64,000 bases of DNA, taken from NCBI GenBank assembly GCA_027422505.1, contig JAPQWV010000001.1, forward strand, positions 8,246,001-8,310,000. Reading direction: 5' to 3'. The notes below the pieces were generated by a model. The model saw only the letters and a list, made by a program, of their open reading frames with translations. It ran no database searches and was not told where the DNA came from. Positions 1 to 11,200 of the stretch are shown piece after piece. The number at the start of each line of letters is the position of its first letter. Positions within the stretch are counted from its first letter, which is position 1. This stretch comes from Craterostigma plantagineum. Its lineage: Eukaryota > Streptophyta > Magnoliopsida > Lamiales > Linderniaceae. The position numbers and the translations under genes are program-made.

Positions 1-910
1 CGAGGACTTTGGGACGAGAACCACGTTCGAGAGCCACGTAGGGAATTGGACTTCCCTGATGTGTCCCACTTCCAACAGCTCCTCCACTTGTCTCTTGACT
101 TCGATATCTTTCTCCGAGCTAAGATACCTTCTTTTCTGGAAGATAGGTCGGGTGCTTCGGGAGACATTCAGTTTGTGCTCGATGATCCCCCTGTCGATTC
201 CGACCATATCCTTTGACGCCCATGCGAAAGCATCCGAGTTCCTTTTTAACAGTTCGATGAGATCCTTCTTCAGGTCTTGAGGCAAGTTCTTGGTGATTTT
301 GATCGTTCCGGGCGACTTGATCACCACTTCTTCGATTTCCTCCTCGACGGTTTCCCCCCGGACGGTTCCGATCGTGTACAAGGTTTCCCTTCCCTTCGGG
401 TGATCGTCCCTTCGAGCCTTGGACGATTTAATCTCCACCCTCACTTCTTCCACGTAGCACTTACGAGCCATTTTGCGGTCTCCCAATACTTCTCCTACTT
501 TGTCCCCCACAGGGAATTTGATCTTTTGATGTAGCGCCGAGGCGATCGCCGCGAAAGAGGTCAGCGCGGGCCTTCCGAGGATGATGTTATAAGGGCTGGA
601 GCCGTCGATGACCATGAAGGGTGCTATGCAAATCTTTCTCGAATCTCCTTCTCCGAGGGTGAGGGGGAGATGTAAGACTCCGACCGCTTCGATGCAGTGC
701 CCTGTGAAACCGAAGAGGGCGGTTTCTACCCGGTCCATGGGATAAGATCCCAAGTCCATCTGATCAAGAGCTCTTTTGTAGATTATGTTTACGGAGCTTC
801 CGTTGTCGACGAAGACTCTCCCGACGTCATGGTTGGCGACTTCGGCTCTAATCACTAAGGCGTCCTCGTGGAAGTCATCCCCCCGTGGAAATCCTCTGGC
901 CCGAAGCTGA
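1..910 (-). pseudogene. Tat-like pol, protease and start of reverse transcriptase (left unit, partial)
   Basis: The minus strand encodes an aspartic protease with active site VDNGSS (about 800-820) and the flap/C-terminal motif NIILGRPAL (about 575-600). A linker follows, then the RT N-terminus with IIEHKLNV, LSSEKD and FPTWLSNVVLVPKS near the window edge. The frame is open from about 880 to 1 but is not in phase with gag. One shift lies near 945 and another in a run of six G (about 880-886, minus sense), where one more G would restore phase. The protein would continue beyond base 1 into RT, RNase H and integrase. Family assignment is clear; the exact frameshift positions are read by eye. Confidence 0.8.
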
Positions 911-2577
911 TCACGGGTCCGGACCTTTTGCTTCCCGACTTAATTTCATAATTCTCGAGGCGCCTGACCCCTGCCTTCCTCGCTCTGTTAGAACCCCCCC
1001 AGTGGGTCCTCCCGAGATTATGTTAATCTGCCGAGGTGGTAGTTTCTGTTCGGGGGATCTTCGTTGTTCCCAGTTGTCCTGGCGTCTACGGGCGTCTTTC
1101 TCTTCTCTTCGCCGGCCTCTTCTGTCCTCCCTTTCTGGCGTCCTCCCTTGTCTTTCCTTGTGGTTAAGGGTTTGGTGACTTGGTCGGGGATCGAAGCGGT
1201 TCCCAGCTCCCGAAGGCTGGGTCCCGAACCCGCCGGATCCGCCTTCCCCTCCTGTCAACTTCGCCCGCGCTTCGGGGTTTGATGCGATTAATTTGTCCAA
1301 CTCGCGACCTAGTTGGAAACATCCTTCGGTCGTGTGTCCATATTCGTGATGGTAGTTACAATAAGTGTCAGATATTGGCCTCTTGGGGTTGTTGTCGATG
1401 TACGGTGGTCTGCGAAGGAATTCGTACTCATCACATATCTCCAAAGCTCGAACTTTGTTGACCCGCATCCTAGGGTAATTCGCTCGTGGTATAGTAGGGA
1501 CCGGAATGGGGCGGTCCTCTATTCGGGAAGGAGGCTTATGACCCTGCTCCCTGGGCGGGCTTCTTCTGCGGTCTCGAAGGGGGCTCTTCCGTTTTTTATA
1601 CTCAGTTTCCCTGGCTTGGGATTCCTCCACTCGGACATACTTCTCCACTCGGGTGACTAGTTCTTCCACCGTCGTCGGGTATTTCTTGACTAGGGACCTG
1701 AATAATTCCCCGTCTCGAAGGCCGTGATGGAATGTCCCGATGAGCAGTTCGGGTACGGCGTTGTGTACCTCCATCTTTATCTGGTTGAACCGCCGAAGGT
1801 AGTCTCGGAGGCTTTCTTCCTCGGCCTGTCTGATATTTAACAGCTTCACGGCTGAGGATGGGCGCCTTTGGCTGCTCGAGAAATGTTTCAGGAAAAGGCT
1901 AGTCAGGTCTTGGAAACTCTTGATCCCTCCTGGGGGCAATAGCGCAAACCATTGCTGGGCTCCTTTGGTTAACGTCGTCACGAAAAGACGGCATTTGACG
2001 GCGTCGCTTAGATGGTATAATGCTGGCAGGGGTGCTGCCAGGACGTCGGGTGAAAATGGAGAGGCTCGGGGGACTAGTGGCGCTTCTGTCGGATTCGTTA
2101 AGTCCTTCAGCTTACGGATCTCCTCCCTCAAATCTTCCAGCTCGGCTTCTCTTTGCCTAGCTCGTCTTTTCTTATTCTCTCGACCTCCCTGAATTCTGAA
2201 GCCAGTGTCCGATTTTCGTCCTCTTGCTCAACTGCGTTAGATGATGCATCATGCTCTCTGCTAGGTCCTGGCTGGTGATTTTCTCCCTCGTTTTGCCCAG
2301 GTGGGCGGTTTTCTCTTTCGTTTTGTCCAGATGGGCGGTTTTCTCCCCCGTTCTGTCCGGGTCGGCTGTTTCCTCTGCCATTCGGCCCAGGTGGGCGGTT
2401 TCCTCTTCCGTTCGGCCCAGGTGGGCGGTTTCCCCGATTCCTCTCCTTCATGAGTATCCCCACGTTAGTTGCCATCCTCCTCATTTCTTCCATAGTTGCA
2501 GCCATCACGACAGCGAGTTCGGATAGGGTTGGCCCATTTCCATTGGGCGGTGTTTGGTCGTGTTCGACAGTCACCAT
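911..2577 (-). pseudogene. Tat-like gag (left unit), frameshifted
   Basis: Gag is the structural protein that packages the element RNA in cytoplasmic particles. Two overlapping frames cover it: an N-terminal piece (2577-2128, 149 codons starting MVTVEHD) and the main part (2131-911, 406 codons). The main part holds the retrotransposon gag core (KGAQQWFALLPPGG, FLKHFSSSQ, QAEEESLRDYLRRFNQ) and a CX2-HX-type segment YCNYHHEYGHTTEGC, which is a degenerate zinc knuckle. The C-terminal motif RQINIISGG is typical of Tat elements. The two pieces are linked by a shift near 2150-2170, and a second shift near 945 separates gag from protease. A six-fold decapeptide repeat fills the N-terminal piece. It starts about 50 bp after the tRNA primer site, as expected for gag. 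Confidence 0.8.
2270..2449 (-). repeat. 30-bp minisatellite coding a Gly/Asn/Pro decapeptide repeat in gag
   Basis: Six units of 30 bp begin at 2270, 2300, 2330, 2360, 2390 and 2420. Each encodes a decapeptide of the form GNRPPGPNGR with variants GNSRPGQNGG and ENRPSGQNER. The period keeps the reading frame. The same array recurs in the right unit (about 4825-4978). Confidence 0.85.
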
Positions 2578-2610
2578 ATTAAATTTCTACTAGAGAGAAA
2601 ACTATAGTTT

Positions 2611-2626
2611 CCCACAGACGGCGCCA
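2611..2626 (-). promoter_or_regulatory. Primer binding site of left Tat unit
   Basis: The minus strand reads TGGCGCCGTCTGTGGG, three bases inside the LTR edge at 2630. Its first nine bases match the 3' end complement of plant tRNA-Asp. Reverse transcription would prime here. Confidence 0.75.
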
Positions 2627-2629
2627 AAT

Positions 2630-3433
2630 TGATGACGTTGAAAACTGACCTACCGCGAAAATGGACTAGCGGCCTCTTTCCCGTCTGAATTTCGCCGTGT
2701 GTCGCGGCCGGAGACTATAAAAACAGAGTGAATTTTGGGGGTTGTTGGCCCTCTTGCCTTAGTCAAGAGGGTAATTCCGTTTAAGGTAGTGTAGACCAAG
2801 AAAAATAGTGCAGTGTAGTGTAAAAAATGGCAGAGTAACGGCATGTAATGTGAAAAACGTACCTGGTGAAAATAATGTTTAACGGTATTTATAGGATTGG
2901 GGCAGAACGGAACCGCTTCAGGGCAGTTATCACCGACGTTCAGCGCACTTAGACGGTTTTCTCTGCATATAATGCATCTTGGACGACCACTTGTATAGAA
3001 ACGGTTGAAGCCATGATCTGCTAGCTTCGGGTATTTGCGTGGGGTGCTTCCCTTCGGACCGCTTTTAGGCAGGACCTCCCTTCGGGCCTTCGAGTACTTT
3101 AGGTCGGGGAGCGATCCCGAGCCAACCCCCAGGTTGGGGCTTTGAGATGTTGCCTCCACTGGAGAGCCCTTTTCCCAGGTCGGATCCTCAAATCATTACC
3201 CCTAACTGAAGAAGGTCCTTTCCCCGAATCGGGGTTTCCAGAATGCTATTCTTAATGGGCGCAGTGCTCTAGGTCGGACCTTCAGGTCATTGTCTTCAAT
3301 TGGATGGAGTTCTTCGTCATCGGGGCCTTTTAGGATATTATCCCTAACTGGCCGGAGCCCGACCCGGATAATACATTTCAGTAGGTGGGATGAGGTATTG
3401 ATTTATGACGGGAATGGATTGGGTATTTTGCCA
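2630..3433 (-). repeat. Shared middle LTR of the Tat-like tandem
   Basis: The LTR starts TGATGACG and ends TTTTGCCA, giving TG...CA ends on both strands. It aligns by eye end to end with 5159-5966; homology then continues four more bases (CGTT) before the two copies diverge. It serves as 3' LTR for the right unit and 5' LTR for the left one. An open frame of 169 codons occurs in both copies but has no recognisable domain and probably reflects LTR composition. Confidence 0.85.
2886..2893 (-). promoter_or_regulatory. TATA box in Tat LTR
   Basis: The minus strand reads CCTATAAATACC. The equivalent in the right LTR is at 5415-5422 (CCTATAAATATC). It marks the probable U3/R junction and transcription leftward. 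Confidence 0.6.
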
Positions 3434-3458
3434 CGTTCCCTGAACCCAAGGAAAGATT

Positions 3459-3776
3459 GTGAGCTGCCTCTCGCAGAGGGATTCAGTGTGCGCAAGGTCT
3501 TCTCTTCCCTTGGGGAAGATTTCAGCCTCTCGTAGAGGGATACAGTGTGCGCGACGTTCCCGAAGGGAACAGTGAGCTGCCTCTCGCGGAGGGATTCAGT
3601 GTGCGCGTGATCTTCTCTTCCCTTGGGGAAGATTTCAGCCTCTCGCAGAGGGATACAGTGTGCGCGACGTTCCCGAAGGGAACAGTGAGCTGCCTCTCGC
3701 AGAGGGATTCAGTGTGCGCATGGTCTTCTCTTCCCTTGGGGAAGATTTCAGTCTCTCGCAGAGGGATACAGTGTGC
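3459..3776. repeat. 113-bp tandem repeat in the Tat 3' untranslated region
   Basis: Three copies begin with GTGAGCTGCCTCTCGC at 3459, 3572 and 3685, an exact 113 bp period; the third is cut short near 3776. Each unit contains two shorter internal repeats (CTCTCGCAGAGGGAT plus CAGTGTGCGC). Long open frames across this block on both strands are products of the repeat and not genes. Tandem arrays at this position are a known property of Tat elements. Confidence 0.9.
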
Positions 3777-4035
3777 GCGTTCGGTTTTTGCCCCGAAGGG
3801 CATAGTTGAGCCCTGGGGGCTATTTCTCTTAGGGGATAAATCTTCTACCCGGGTCTTCGTGTCTTTTAATTGTTTAAGTTTCCGTCCGAATGGTCCTCGT
3901 ATGAAAAGGAAGCAGGGAAATTGCATTAATAGTAGTGTCTTAACTTACACCCAAGTAATAAGAAAGCAATCTTGGATGAACGATACTAGAAACTTAATAA
4001 AGAGATATAAGCATGCATAATGAGGGTACTCCCCT

Positions 4036-4822
4036 CTAAGGGTAATATTTCCGAAGCTTGCGAGCGTTCCAGGGTCGGTCGAGTTGCTTCCCTTCGGTGT
4101 CTTCAAGATAATAGGAGGCTTCCCCCGCCTTCTTGGTAATTCGGTACGGGCCTTCAAACTTTGGCTCCAACTTCTTCTTCCTTCCTGGTTGAGGATCTCT
4201 TTCATCACTAGGTCCCCGACTTCGTATGTTTTGCTCCGAACTCGGCGGTTATAGGATTTAGTCATTCTTTGCACTTCGTTCAGGTTCTTAGGGGAGGCCA
4301 TCTCCGTTAGCGCCTTAACTTTCTCGGGATTGGCCTCGATTCCCCTCCTTGTCACCATGTATCCCAGGAATTTACCCGACCTAACCCCAAAGGTGCACTT
4401 GCTAGGGTTCATCTTGAGGTGGTACCTTCGGGCAGTCCTGAGGGTTTCTTGGACGTCGGCTAGGAAGCGGCCGTGTTCCCGAGATTTTATCAAAATATCG
4501 TCGACGTATACTTCCACGTTTCTCCCTATCTGATCCTTGAAGATTTTGTCCATTAGCCTCTGGTATGTGGCCCCAGCATTCTTTAGCCTGAAGGGCATGA
4601 CGTGTAGCAGAACGTTCCTCCGGCCGCGATGAAGCTTGTCTTCTCTTGATCCTTCTTGGCTAAGAGAATCTGGTTGTATCCATGGAAGGCATCGAGGAAA
4701 CAGAGCAACTCATGTCCCGAGGTGGAATCTACCACCTGATCTATTCGGGGTAGGGGATAACAGTCCTTTGGGCAAGCCTCGTTCAAGTTCCTAAAGTCCA
4801 CGCACATACGATATCTTTCGTT
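4036..4822 (-). pseudogene. Tat-like RT fused in frame to the integrase C-terminal tail (right unit)
   Basis: RT motifs run from CVDFRNLNEACPKD (about 4800) through FLDAFHGYNQI to the catalytic YVDD (about 4500) and the thumb motif LNEVQR (about 4270). A one-base loss near 4590 (FCYT followed by MPF in another frame) breaks it. After LNEVQRMT the protein passes directly, in frame, into SYNRRVRSKTYEVGDLV, the integrase C-terminal tail, ending RPWNARKLRKYYP and a stop at 4038-4036. RNase H and the catalytic integrase core are absent. The junction lies near 4250-4262. This product could not be functional, and the unit resembles a non-autonomous miniature. Confidence 0.8.
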
Positions 4823-5107
4823 TTATCCTGGCTGGCGGTTTTCTCTTTCGTTTTGTCCAGGTGGGCGGTTTTCTCCCCCGTTCTGTCCGGGTCGGCCGTT
4901 TCCTATTCCATTCGGCCCAGGTGGGCGGTTTCCTCTTCCGTTCGGCCTAGGTGGGCGGTTTCCCCGATTCCTCTCCTTCATGAGTATCCGCACGTTAGTT
5001 GCCATCCTCCTCATTTCTTCCATAGTTGCAGCCATCACGACAGCGAGTTCGGACAGGGTTGGCCCATTTCCATTGGGCGGTGTTTGGTCGTGTTCGACAG
5101 TCACCAT
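4823..5107 (-). pseudogene. Tat-like gag N-terminal fragment joined to RT (right unit)
   Basis: These 94 codons match the N-terminus of the left unit's gag (MVTVEHDQTPPNGNG) and include the decapeptide repeat array. At about 4820 gag stops and RT sequence begins, removing the gag core, the protease and the RT fingers. AAAACGAAAGA occurs at the junction, and a similar A-rich string would be expected on both sides, so microhomology may have guided the deletion. Confidence 0.8.
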
Positions 5108-5139
5108 ATTAAATTTCTACTAGAGAGAAACTATAGTTT

Positions 5140-5155
5140 CCCACAGACGGTGCCA
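5140..5155 (-). promoter_or_regulatory. Primer binding site of right Tat unit, one base changed
   Basis: The minus strand reads TGGCACCGTCTGTGGG; the left unit has TGGCGCC. The change falls in the tRNA-pairing block. Confidence 0.65.
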
Positions 5156-5158
5156 AAT

Positions 5159-5966
5159 TGATGCCGTTGAAAATTGACCTACCGCGAAAATGGACTAGCG
5201 GCCTCTTTCCCGTCTGAATTTCGCCGTGTGTCGCGGCCGGAGACTATAAAAATAGAGTGAATTTTGGGGGTTGTTGGCCCTCTTCCCTTAGTCAAGAGGG
5301 TAATTCTGTTTAAGGTAGTGTAGACCAAGAAAAGTAGTGCAGTGTAGTGTAAAAAATGGCAGAGTAATGGCATGTAATGTGAAAAACGTACCTGGTGAAA
5401 ATGATGTTTAACGATATTTATAGGATTGTGGCAGAACGGAACCGCTTCAGGGCAGTTATCACCCACGTTCAGCGCACTTACACGGTTTTCCCCGCATATA
5501 ATGCATCTTGGACGACCACTTGTATAGAAACGGTTGAAGCCATGATCTGCTAGCTTCGGGTATTTGCGTGGGGTGCTTTCCTTCGGACTCCTTTTAGGCA
5601 GGACCTCCCTTCGGGCCTTCGAGTACTTTAGGTCGGGGAGCGATCCCGAGCCCACCCCCAGGTTGGGGCTTTGAGATGTTGCCTCCACTGGGGAGAGCCC
5701 TTTTCCCAGGTCGGATCCTCAAATCATTACCCCTAACTGACGAAGGTCCTTTCCCCGAATCGAGGTTTCCAGGATGCTATTCTTAATGGGCGCAGTCCTC
5801 CAGGTCGGACCTTCAGGTCATTGTCTTCAGTTGGATGGAGTTCTTCGTCAGGTCGGGGCCTTTTAGGATATTATCCCTAACTGGCCGGAGCCCGACTCGG
5901 ATAATACCTTTCAGTAGGTGGGATGAGGTATTGATTTATGACGGGAATGGATTGGGTATTTTGCCA
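5159..5966 (-). repeat. Right-hand LTR of the Tat-like tandem
   Basis: It starts TGATGCCG and ends TTTTGCCA and aligns with 2630-3433. Beyond 5970 the sequence departs into unrelated AT-rich DNA, so this is the outer edge of the tandem. The matching left flank lies outside the window, so the target duplication cannot be tested. Confidence 0.85.
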
Positions 5967-6858
5967 CGTTAGGGTGAAAACCCGAGGGTAACAAATACAT
6001 ACCTAGTACATGTCGAAATGATTAGTAAACAAAGAAAACCCTCATTTTGGAAAAAAGAAGAACAAGGAAACGAAAGCAAGGACTAAGGAAAGAAGAAGAA
6101 ACTTTAGCAAACTCGAAAGCTTGGGCTTAAGGTAACATATCTACCTTCATGTGTTGTGATTAATCTACATGAGACACGTGATTTCAGTAGATGAATATAA
6201 TAAATTCTAGGAAATTAATGTGACTAGTACGATCAAGATAAAAAGTCTCAGACCCATGAGCTAGTCATATTAAGTATTAATTGTTGGTTTAATATGGAGT
6301 TTTCGGCCCTAGACCATTCATCAACAAAGCTTTACGGTTTGTGAGCTAATACGGGTTGAATACTCAAGTTACTTTCGATGATATGTAAGTTTGGTAAGAA
6401 CTACCTTAATTATATAACCCTATGAAGTATCGGTAAAATGTTAGTAAGGGTGAATTTAGAGTGTATAATATTTTGGAGAAAGGTATTTTGGGCGGTTTTG
6501 AGGTTTTTAGTAAACTAGGGTTTTCCTAACCTAGCTTTGACCAAGTCCTAAGTACCTCTTGGCGAATCTAGGATCAGGTACATGAAAGATACATTTGCTA
6601 GTTGGAATCGGGCGAATCTGAGAGATGATAGGTCTCGGCGAAGGTGAGTGTAACGCGTGACAAGTCAGGCGATTGCAAACCAAAAGATCGGACGACTTTG
6701 AGATTAGGAATTGAACGACTTAGAATTTGAGCAGACTAGTATAATAGAAATTTATTTCAATATAACCATTTAATTTCGATACTAAACTGATGATATTTAT
6801 TTATTCAGAGGATCGACTGTTAGGGACTCCATCGGGTTTCGTATTTGACTATAGCAGG
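5967..6858. other. AT-rich non-coding DNA, left half of an interrupted older repeat
   Basis: I see no gene here. The segment ends at the AGGAC target duplication of Copia-1 and continues at 47570. Together they may be part of one old Gypsy LTR, on the minus strand starting TGTAGCGATCCTCG at 48696. That assignment is tentative. Confidence 0.35.
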
Positions 6859-6863
6859 AGGAC

Positions 6864-7214
6864 TGTAGAATACCATTTGTAATTGTGCTTGATTTCATTA
6901 GTTGTCCTTGCAATTTGGGGCGTTTTGTATAGTAGTCCTTAGATTAGGACTAGTTTGATATTTATACCAAGTTTGTTTGGTATAAATACATGTAAATCAA
7001 TTGAGCTGAATAGAAAAAGTTTTTAGAATTGATCCGAAGGACTTGCAATTCGATTTCTAGAGAGAGAAACAACAGTAACTTTCTCACTCTACTCAAATTC
7101 TCTCTCTTGTTCTTCATTTGAGTTTTTCGATCGAATTCAATTGATTATCTAAACGATCGAATTACTATGAATTCTAGCCTAGGATCGTAGAGTTGTTAAT
7201 CGTAGGACCTAACA
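6864..7214 (+). repeat. Copia-1 5' LTR
   Basis: It is 351 bp, from TGTAGAATACC to GACCTAACA. Against the 3' LTR I count three substitutions and one 8-bp indel (GAGCTGAA, present here only). Confidence 0.95.
6961..6988 (+). promoter_or_regulatory. TATA box inside a perfect 10-bp stem-loop (Copia-1 LTR)
   Basis: TTTATACCAA (6961-6970) and TTGGTATAAA (6977-6986) are exact reverse complements around a 6-base loop. The right arm overlaps TATAAATA (6981-6988). The 3' LTR keeps the same structure at 47319-47346. Confidence 0.6.
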
Positions 7215-7216
7215 AT

Positions 7217-7228
7217 TGGTATCAGAGC
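7217..7228 (+). promoter_or_regulatory. Copia-1 primer binding site
   Basis: TGGTATCAGAGC is the standard initiator-methionine tRNA primer site of plant Copia elements, two bases after the LTR. Confidence 0.95.
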
Positions 7229-8243
7229 AGATTCGTTCTGTTTTGAATCGAAAATTGTTAGAATTAGATCGAAAATCATTTTCTAGATACTGTTCATCGA
7301 AGAACAGGTTTTGGCGCGAAAACCTTTTTCGATCCAATAGCTTAATTCTGTGCTTAATTGACTTGAATTTGGTGTTTCTGTGCTTGTTTAGTGTTAGATC
7401 ATCATTGCGATCAATTCTGTAGCAGTTTGAACTTCGATTATTAGGATTGAATTGCTTCTGCGTGTTACTGTTTGCGAAGAACATGAAGAACACGTTCTGA
7501 TCCAATTCGATATATTTGCTTCATAACGTGTTTAATTGCTTGTTCGGGCGTGATTAGTACTTGATTGCGAGCAATTACCTCAAACTTCACTATCTGATTC
7601 TTTGTTGTGTTAATCGTATTCTGTGAATTTTTCTCGATTGCTCAAATTTTTCTCGCTAAGTTTTGCGATCGGATTAGTTTCTCGATCGATAAACTTAGCG
7701 CGAGAATTTTTCTCGGTCAGAATACGAAGTCAGCGCTAGAATCGTCATCAGCAGAAACAATTTTAGTTAGAAATATTTCTCGAGCATTATACAGCGAAAA
7801 ACTTTTTCGAGAGAGACTTATTTTGACTTTGCATGCGTAAAAACTTTCACTCGAAAAGCTTTTTCAGTCAAACCTTTTAACGTTTGACCAGGCGAAAATC
7901 ATTTACACGCGAGAAATTTTCTAGTCAACAGATTTATTTTGACTTGTCGAGAAACTTACTAACGTACTGTTTCTTTACGATCGAAATAAATTCACGATCA
8001 AGAAATTTTTCTCGACCGAATGATTTTGAGCAATTTATCTCGCTCGTAAATATCACGCTGACAAAATTTCTCTCATGAGAACAGTACTCAGTACATTCTA
8101 TCTCGACGGAATTTAATTTCGATCAAACTTTAAAGATTGAATCGAAAATAATTGTCGATCTAATTTTCGAATCAAACGCTACTAACGAATTTTGTCACTT
8201 GTGAAGCACATTACATCATCTTCAACCTTCAAAACAATTAACG
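7229..8243 (+). other. Copia-1 leader, rich in GAAATTTCTCG-like motifs
   Basis: This is non-coding. It is packed with degenerate copies of GAGAAATTTCTCG and CGATCGAAAA. The same word family fills the other Sirevirus spacers of this window. Confidence 0.7.
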
Positions 8244-8276
8244 ATGATCCTTCAACAACTCGACTACAATACAAAC

Positions 8277-11200
8277 ATGGATGCATACTCACTCGGAAAT
8301 GACAACCGTCCGCCGAGCTTGCAAAGAGGCAAATACACAGTGTGGAGAAGCCGCTTTCTGAATTTCATCGCTCTAAAGGATCAAGCCGAAAATCTACTGA
8401 AGTCCCTTGAAGAGGGACCGACACAGTTCTGGGTTCATGTACCTGGGGCGAAACAGCTACTCCAGCAATTCCAGCTTCTAGGCGACTAAAGGAGCCTAGA
8501 GAATACTCTCTGGAGGAAAGAGCTCGAGCTAAGGCTGATCTAGTAGCCATGAATACCCTTATGCAGGGCATCCCCAACGAGATATACAGACAAACCAACA
8601 GCCTTACATCGGCCAAAGGGATGTGGGATGAGCTGCATAGGATGATGCAAAGGACGGAAGTTGGCATAAAGGCCAAGAAGGCGAACATTCTCACTGCTTA
8701 CGACTCATTCAAAGCAAAGTCGGAGGAGAGTCTAAACGAGATCTACCAACGATACCACCTTGTCTCAATGAAATGAGGAAGATAGAAATAACGATGACAA
8801 ACATGGAGACAAACATAAGATTTCTATCTTCTCTGCCCACGGAATGGAAGAAAATATCCACTCAAATACGACAAAATAAAGGTCTAGAGGAGTTGGATGT
8901 CCAAGCCATGTTCGATAATCTCGCTCAGCATGAGGAGGATATCTGCGAGAAGAGCAGAAAGGCAAACAAACCGATGACACGGTTGCCTTAGTCTCGGAGA
9001 AGAGGAGCACAAGATCAAGAAAGAAAAAGATCGTTAGGCCACCTTCATCATCAGAGTCGGAAGATGAATCGGACTCCGACATCGAGCCGAACATGAAAGC
9101 CCTTGGAAGACAGTTAGCTCTCATTGGACAAATGATGAGCAAGAAGTACTTCAAGAAGAAGTCTTCAACCTCAGCCAAAATACTTCGGACTACAAGCTCC
9201 AAGGACAAAGAACGTGCTCCGGAGAGTTCCGAGGTCAAGAATCCCAAAGAGACTAACAAATGCTTTAACTGTGGCAAAGCAGATAACTTCGCCAGAGAGT
9301 GCACTCTCCCGAAGAAAAGAGATGCAAACTACTACTCCAGGAAGCTTCAATTGACAAAACAGAAAGAAGCTGGAGTAGCTCTCATGGCCGAACAGGACCA
9401 ATGGCTCGAGGACACGTCGAGCTCCGAAGAAGAGAACTTAGCCCTCATGGCCCGTCTCGACAACGAATTGGACGCCGAAACATCAACTCGTACGGACGAC
9501 GACAACGCATCCACGTCTTCAAATGAGGTAGTCACTCACTCCACATTATTGACCATGTTAGAATCATATCAAAACCAATATGCTAACATGAAACGTGAGC
9601 AGAAAAGTATAAAGGAAGTAGAGAACGAACTTGAGAGAGCTCAGGAGAAGATAGATAGTCTCGAACAACAACTTAGGAGCTCTAGTGCAAAAATAGATGA
9701 ACTTACTAAGAGCCTACAGTCTAGAGAGACTAGTCAACCTCAACTAGGACAACAGAGCGAAAAGAATAAGGAATTAGAAGATATGCTAGCAAATAACTAC
9801 AATTGCTTGGTTAGAAATCTCAACGAGAAAGCCATTTTAAATTGTAGGATAACCGAAGCTACCTCTAAGATCACTAACTTAGAAGCTCAATTAGAAACAT
9901 CGAATGCTAAGATTAGTGAACTTAGTAAGGATTTCGATGCCTGTCAAGCCGCTAAACTAACCGTGGAAAATAATTATGCTCTCCTAGGTGAGGAACGCAA
10001 GAAACTATATGCCAAAGTAAAGAAATTAGACGATATAGTTACGCGTAGGGGACAATCCGAACAGACGATATTTTTGAACAAGCCCAAGGATATAGAGTTC
10101 TATAATCCTATAGAAGGCATATGTTTCACTAACCCGTGTGTTTTACAAAAGAAAGAAATATACGATGTTAAACACATGGGCTTAGGGATAACCTCTCTTA
10201 GAAATTTTACTGAATCGTCTTATAAAAATACTTTCGATTCATCCATTAGACAAGGTCCACATGGTCCAGAAATCCCCTTTGACTACAAAGAACTAAATGA
10301 AAGGGACAAAAATAGGAAAGAAACTCTTACACCTGTCTGCAATTTAGTTCAAATTCTACCTCCTGACTCTCGAACACACCACGAGGAAGTTAAAATCATT
10401 AACTATAAAAATTCTCTCTACAAACCCCTATCATAAAACAGATAGAGGAGTCACAGGCAAAGTTAGAAAAAGAACGAGAGAATTTCGAAGCTGAAAAGAA
10501 AAAATTCTTTAAGGAGATAGAAAATCTCAAGGCTTCCTCGTCCTCCCAAACTACCTCTCACGCTATTACAAAAAGCGTGAAAAAGGAAAAATCGCCTTTG
10601 AAAGATAGATATTGTAAAAATAATTCTGTTAAAAGTGCTATGACTAATTTCACTTTACCTACGTCTACAGGGAGCGTAGCGTCAGCACTAAAAACAAAGG
10701 CGAGAGTGTCTAACACTAAGATAAAGAAGGAGCCATTAGATTTAAATGTTTCTGAGCATGCTACTCCTTCTGTTACAATAAAAGACACTCGTAGAAATAA
10801 AAGAGCTATTTCCACTTTTAAGATAGTGGCTTCTACTTATTCACTTCAGCCGATCACCTTTAGAAGCACCAACTTCGAAATAGGCTCTACGTAAAAAATT
10901 AATCATAACAAATGTCACTAGGAAGACACGTAGGAAACAAGATCCAGCCATAAAGAAAGCTTATGGCGCCGTACATGAATGTACTCACCTAAGGTATCCC
11001 GTAGAAATTAAATCCCCCAAGCACCTTAGGAGACTATCACAAGAAAAGATCTTTTCCTCAGTCAAACCCTCCAAAGCATTTGTACGTGCTGAAATTAACC
11101 TTCCCTGTAAGGTTCAACCCAAATGGGTTCCTAAATCTCCGCCTAGGACGACAAAAGCCAAAAGGGCCAAGTCTCCTATAGAGGCAAAATCCAAACCCAC

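Larger units (their letters stand above)
1..5966 (-). mobile_element. Tandem pair of Tat-like Ty3/Gypsy elements sharing one LTR
   Basis: Read on the minus strand the order is LTR (5159-5966), primer site, gag fragment, RT fragment, integrase tail, 3' untranslated tandem repeats, LTR (2630-3433), primer site, gag, protease, start of RT, window edge. The middle LTR is therefore the 3' LTR of the right unit and the 5' LTR of the left unit. Tat-like assignment rests on the gag C-terminal motif RQINIISGG, a primer site matching the start of tRNA-Asp, and tandem repeats between pol and the 3' LTR, all known features of that lineage. Both units are broken. The two LTRs differ at roughly 25-30 positions over 800 bp by eye, so the pair is not recent. 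Confidence 0.85.

Noticed and set aside
2650..3159. 169-codon ORF in the Tat LTR, repeated at 5179-5688
   Set aside because: It is duplicated only because the LTR is. No domain is recognisable and the two copies differ without an obvious coding bias.
3522..4020. Long open frames on both strands in the Tat 3' region
   Set aside because: They follow the 113-bp tandem repeat exactly and have no domain.
7217..7228. tRNA gene suggested by TGGTATCAGAGC (also at 22190 and 50381)
   Set aside because: Only the primer-complementary dozen bases are present, always just inside an LTR; no cloverleaf follows.
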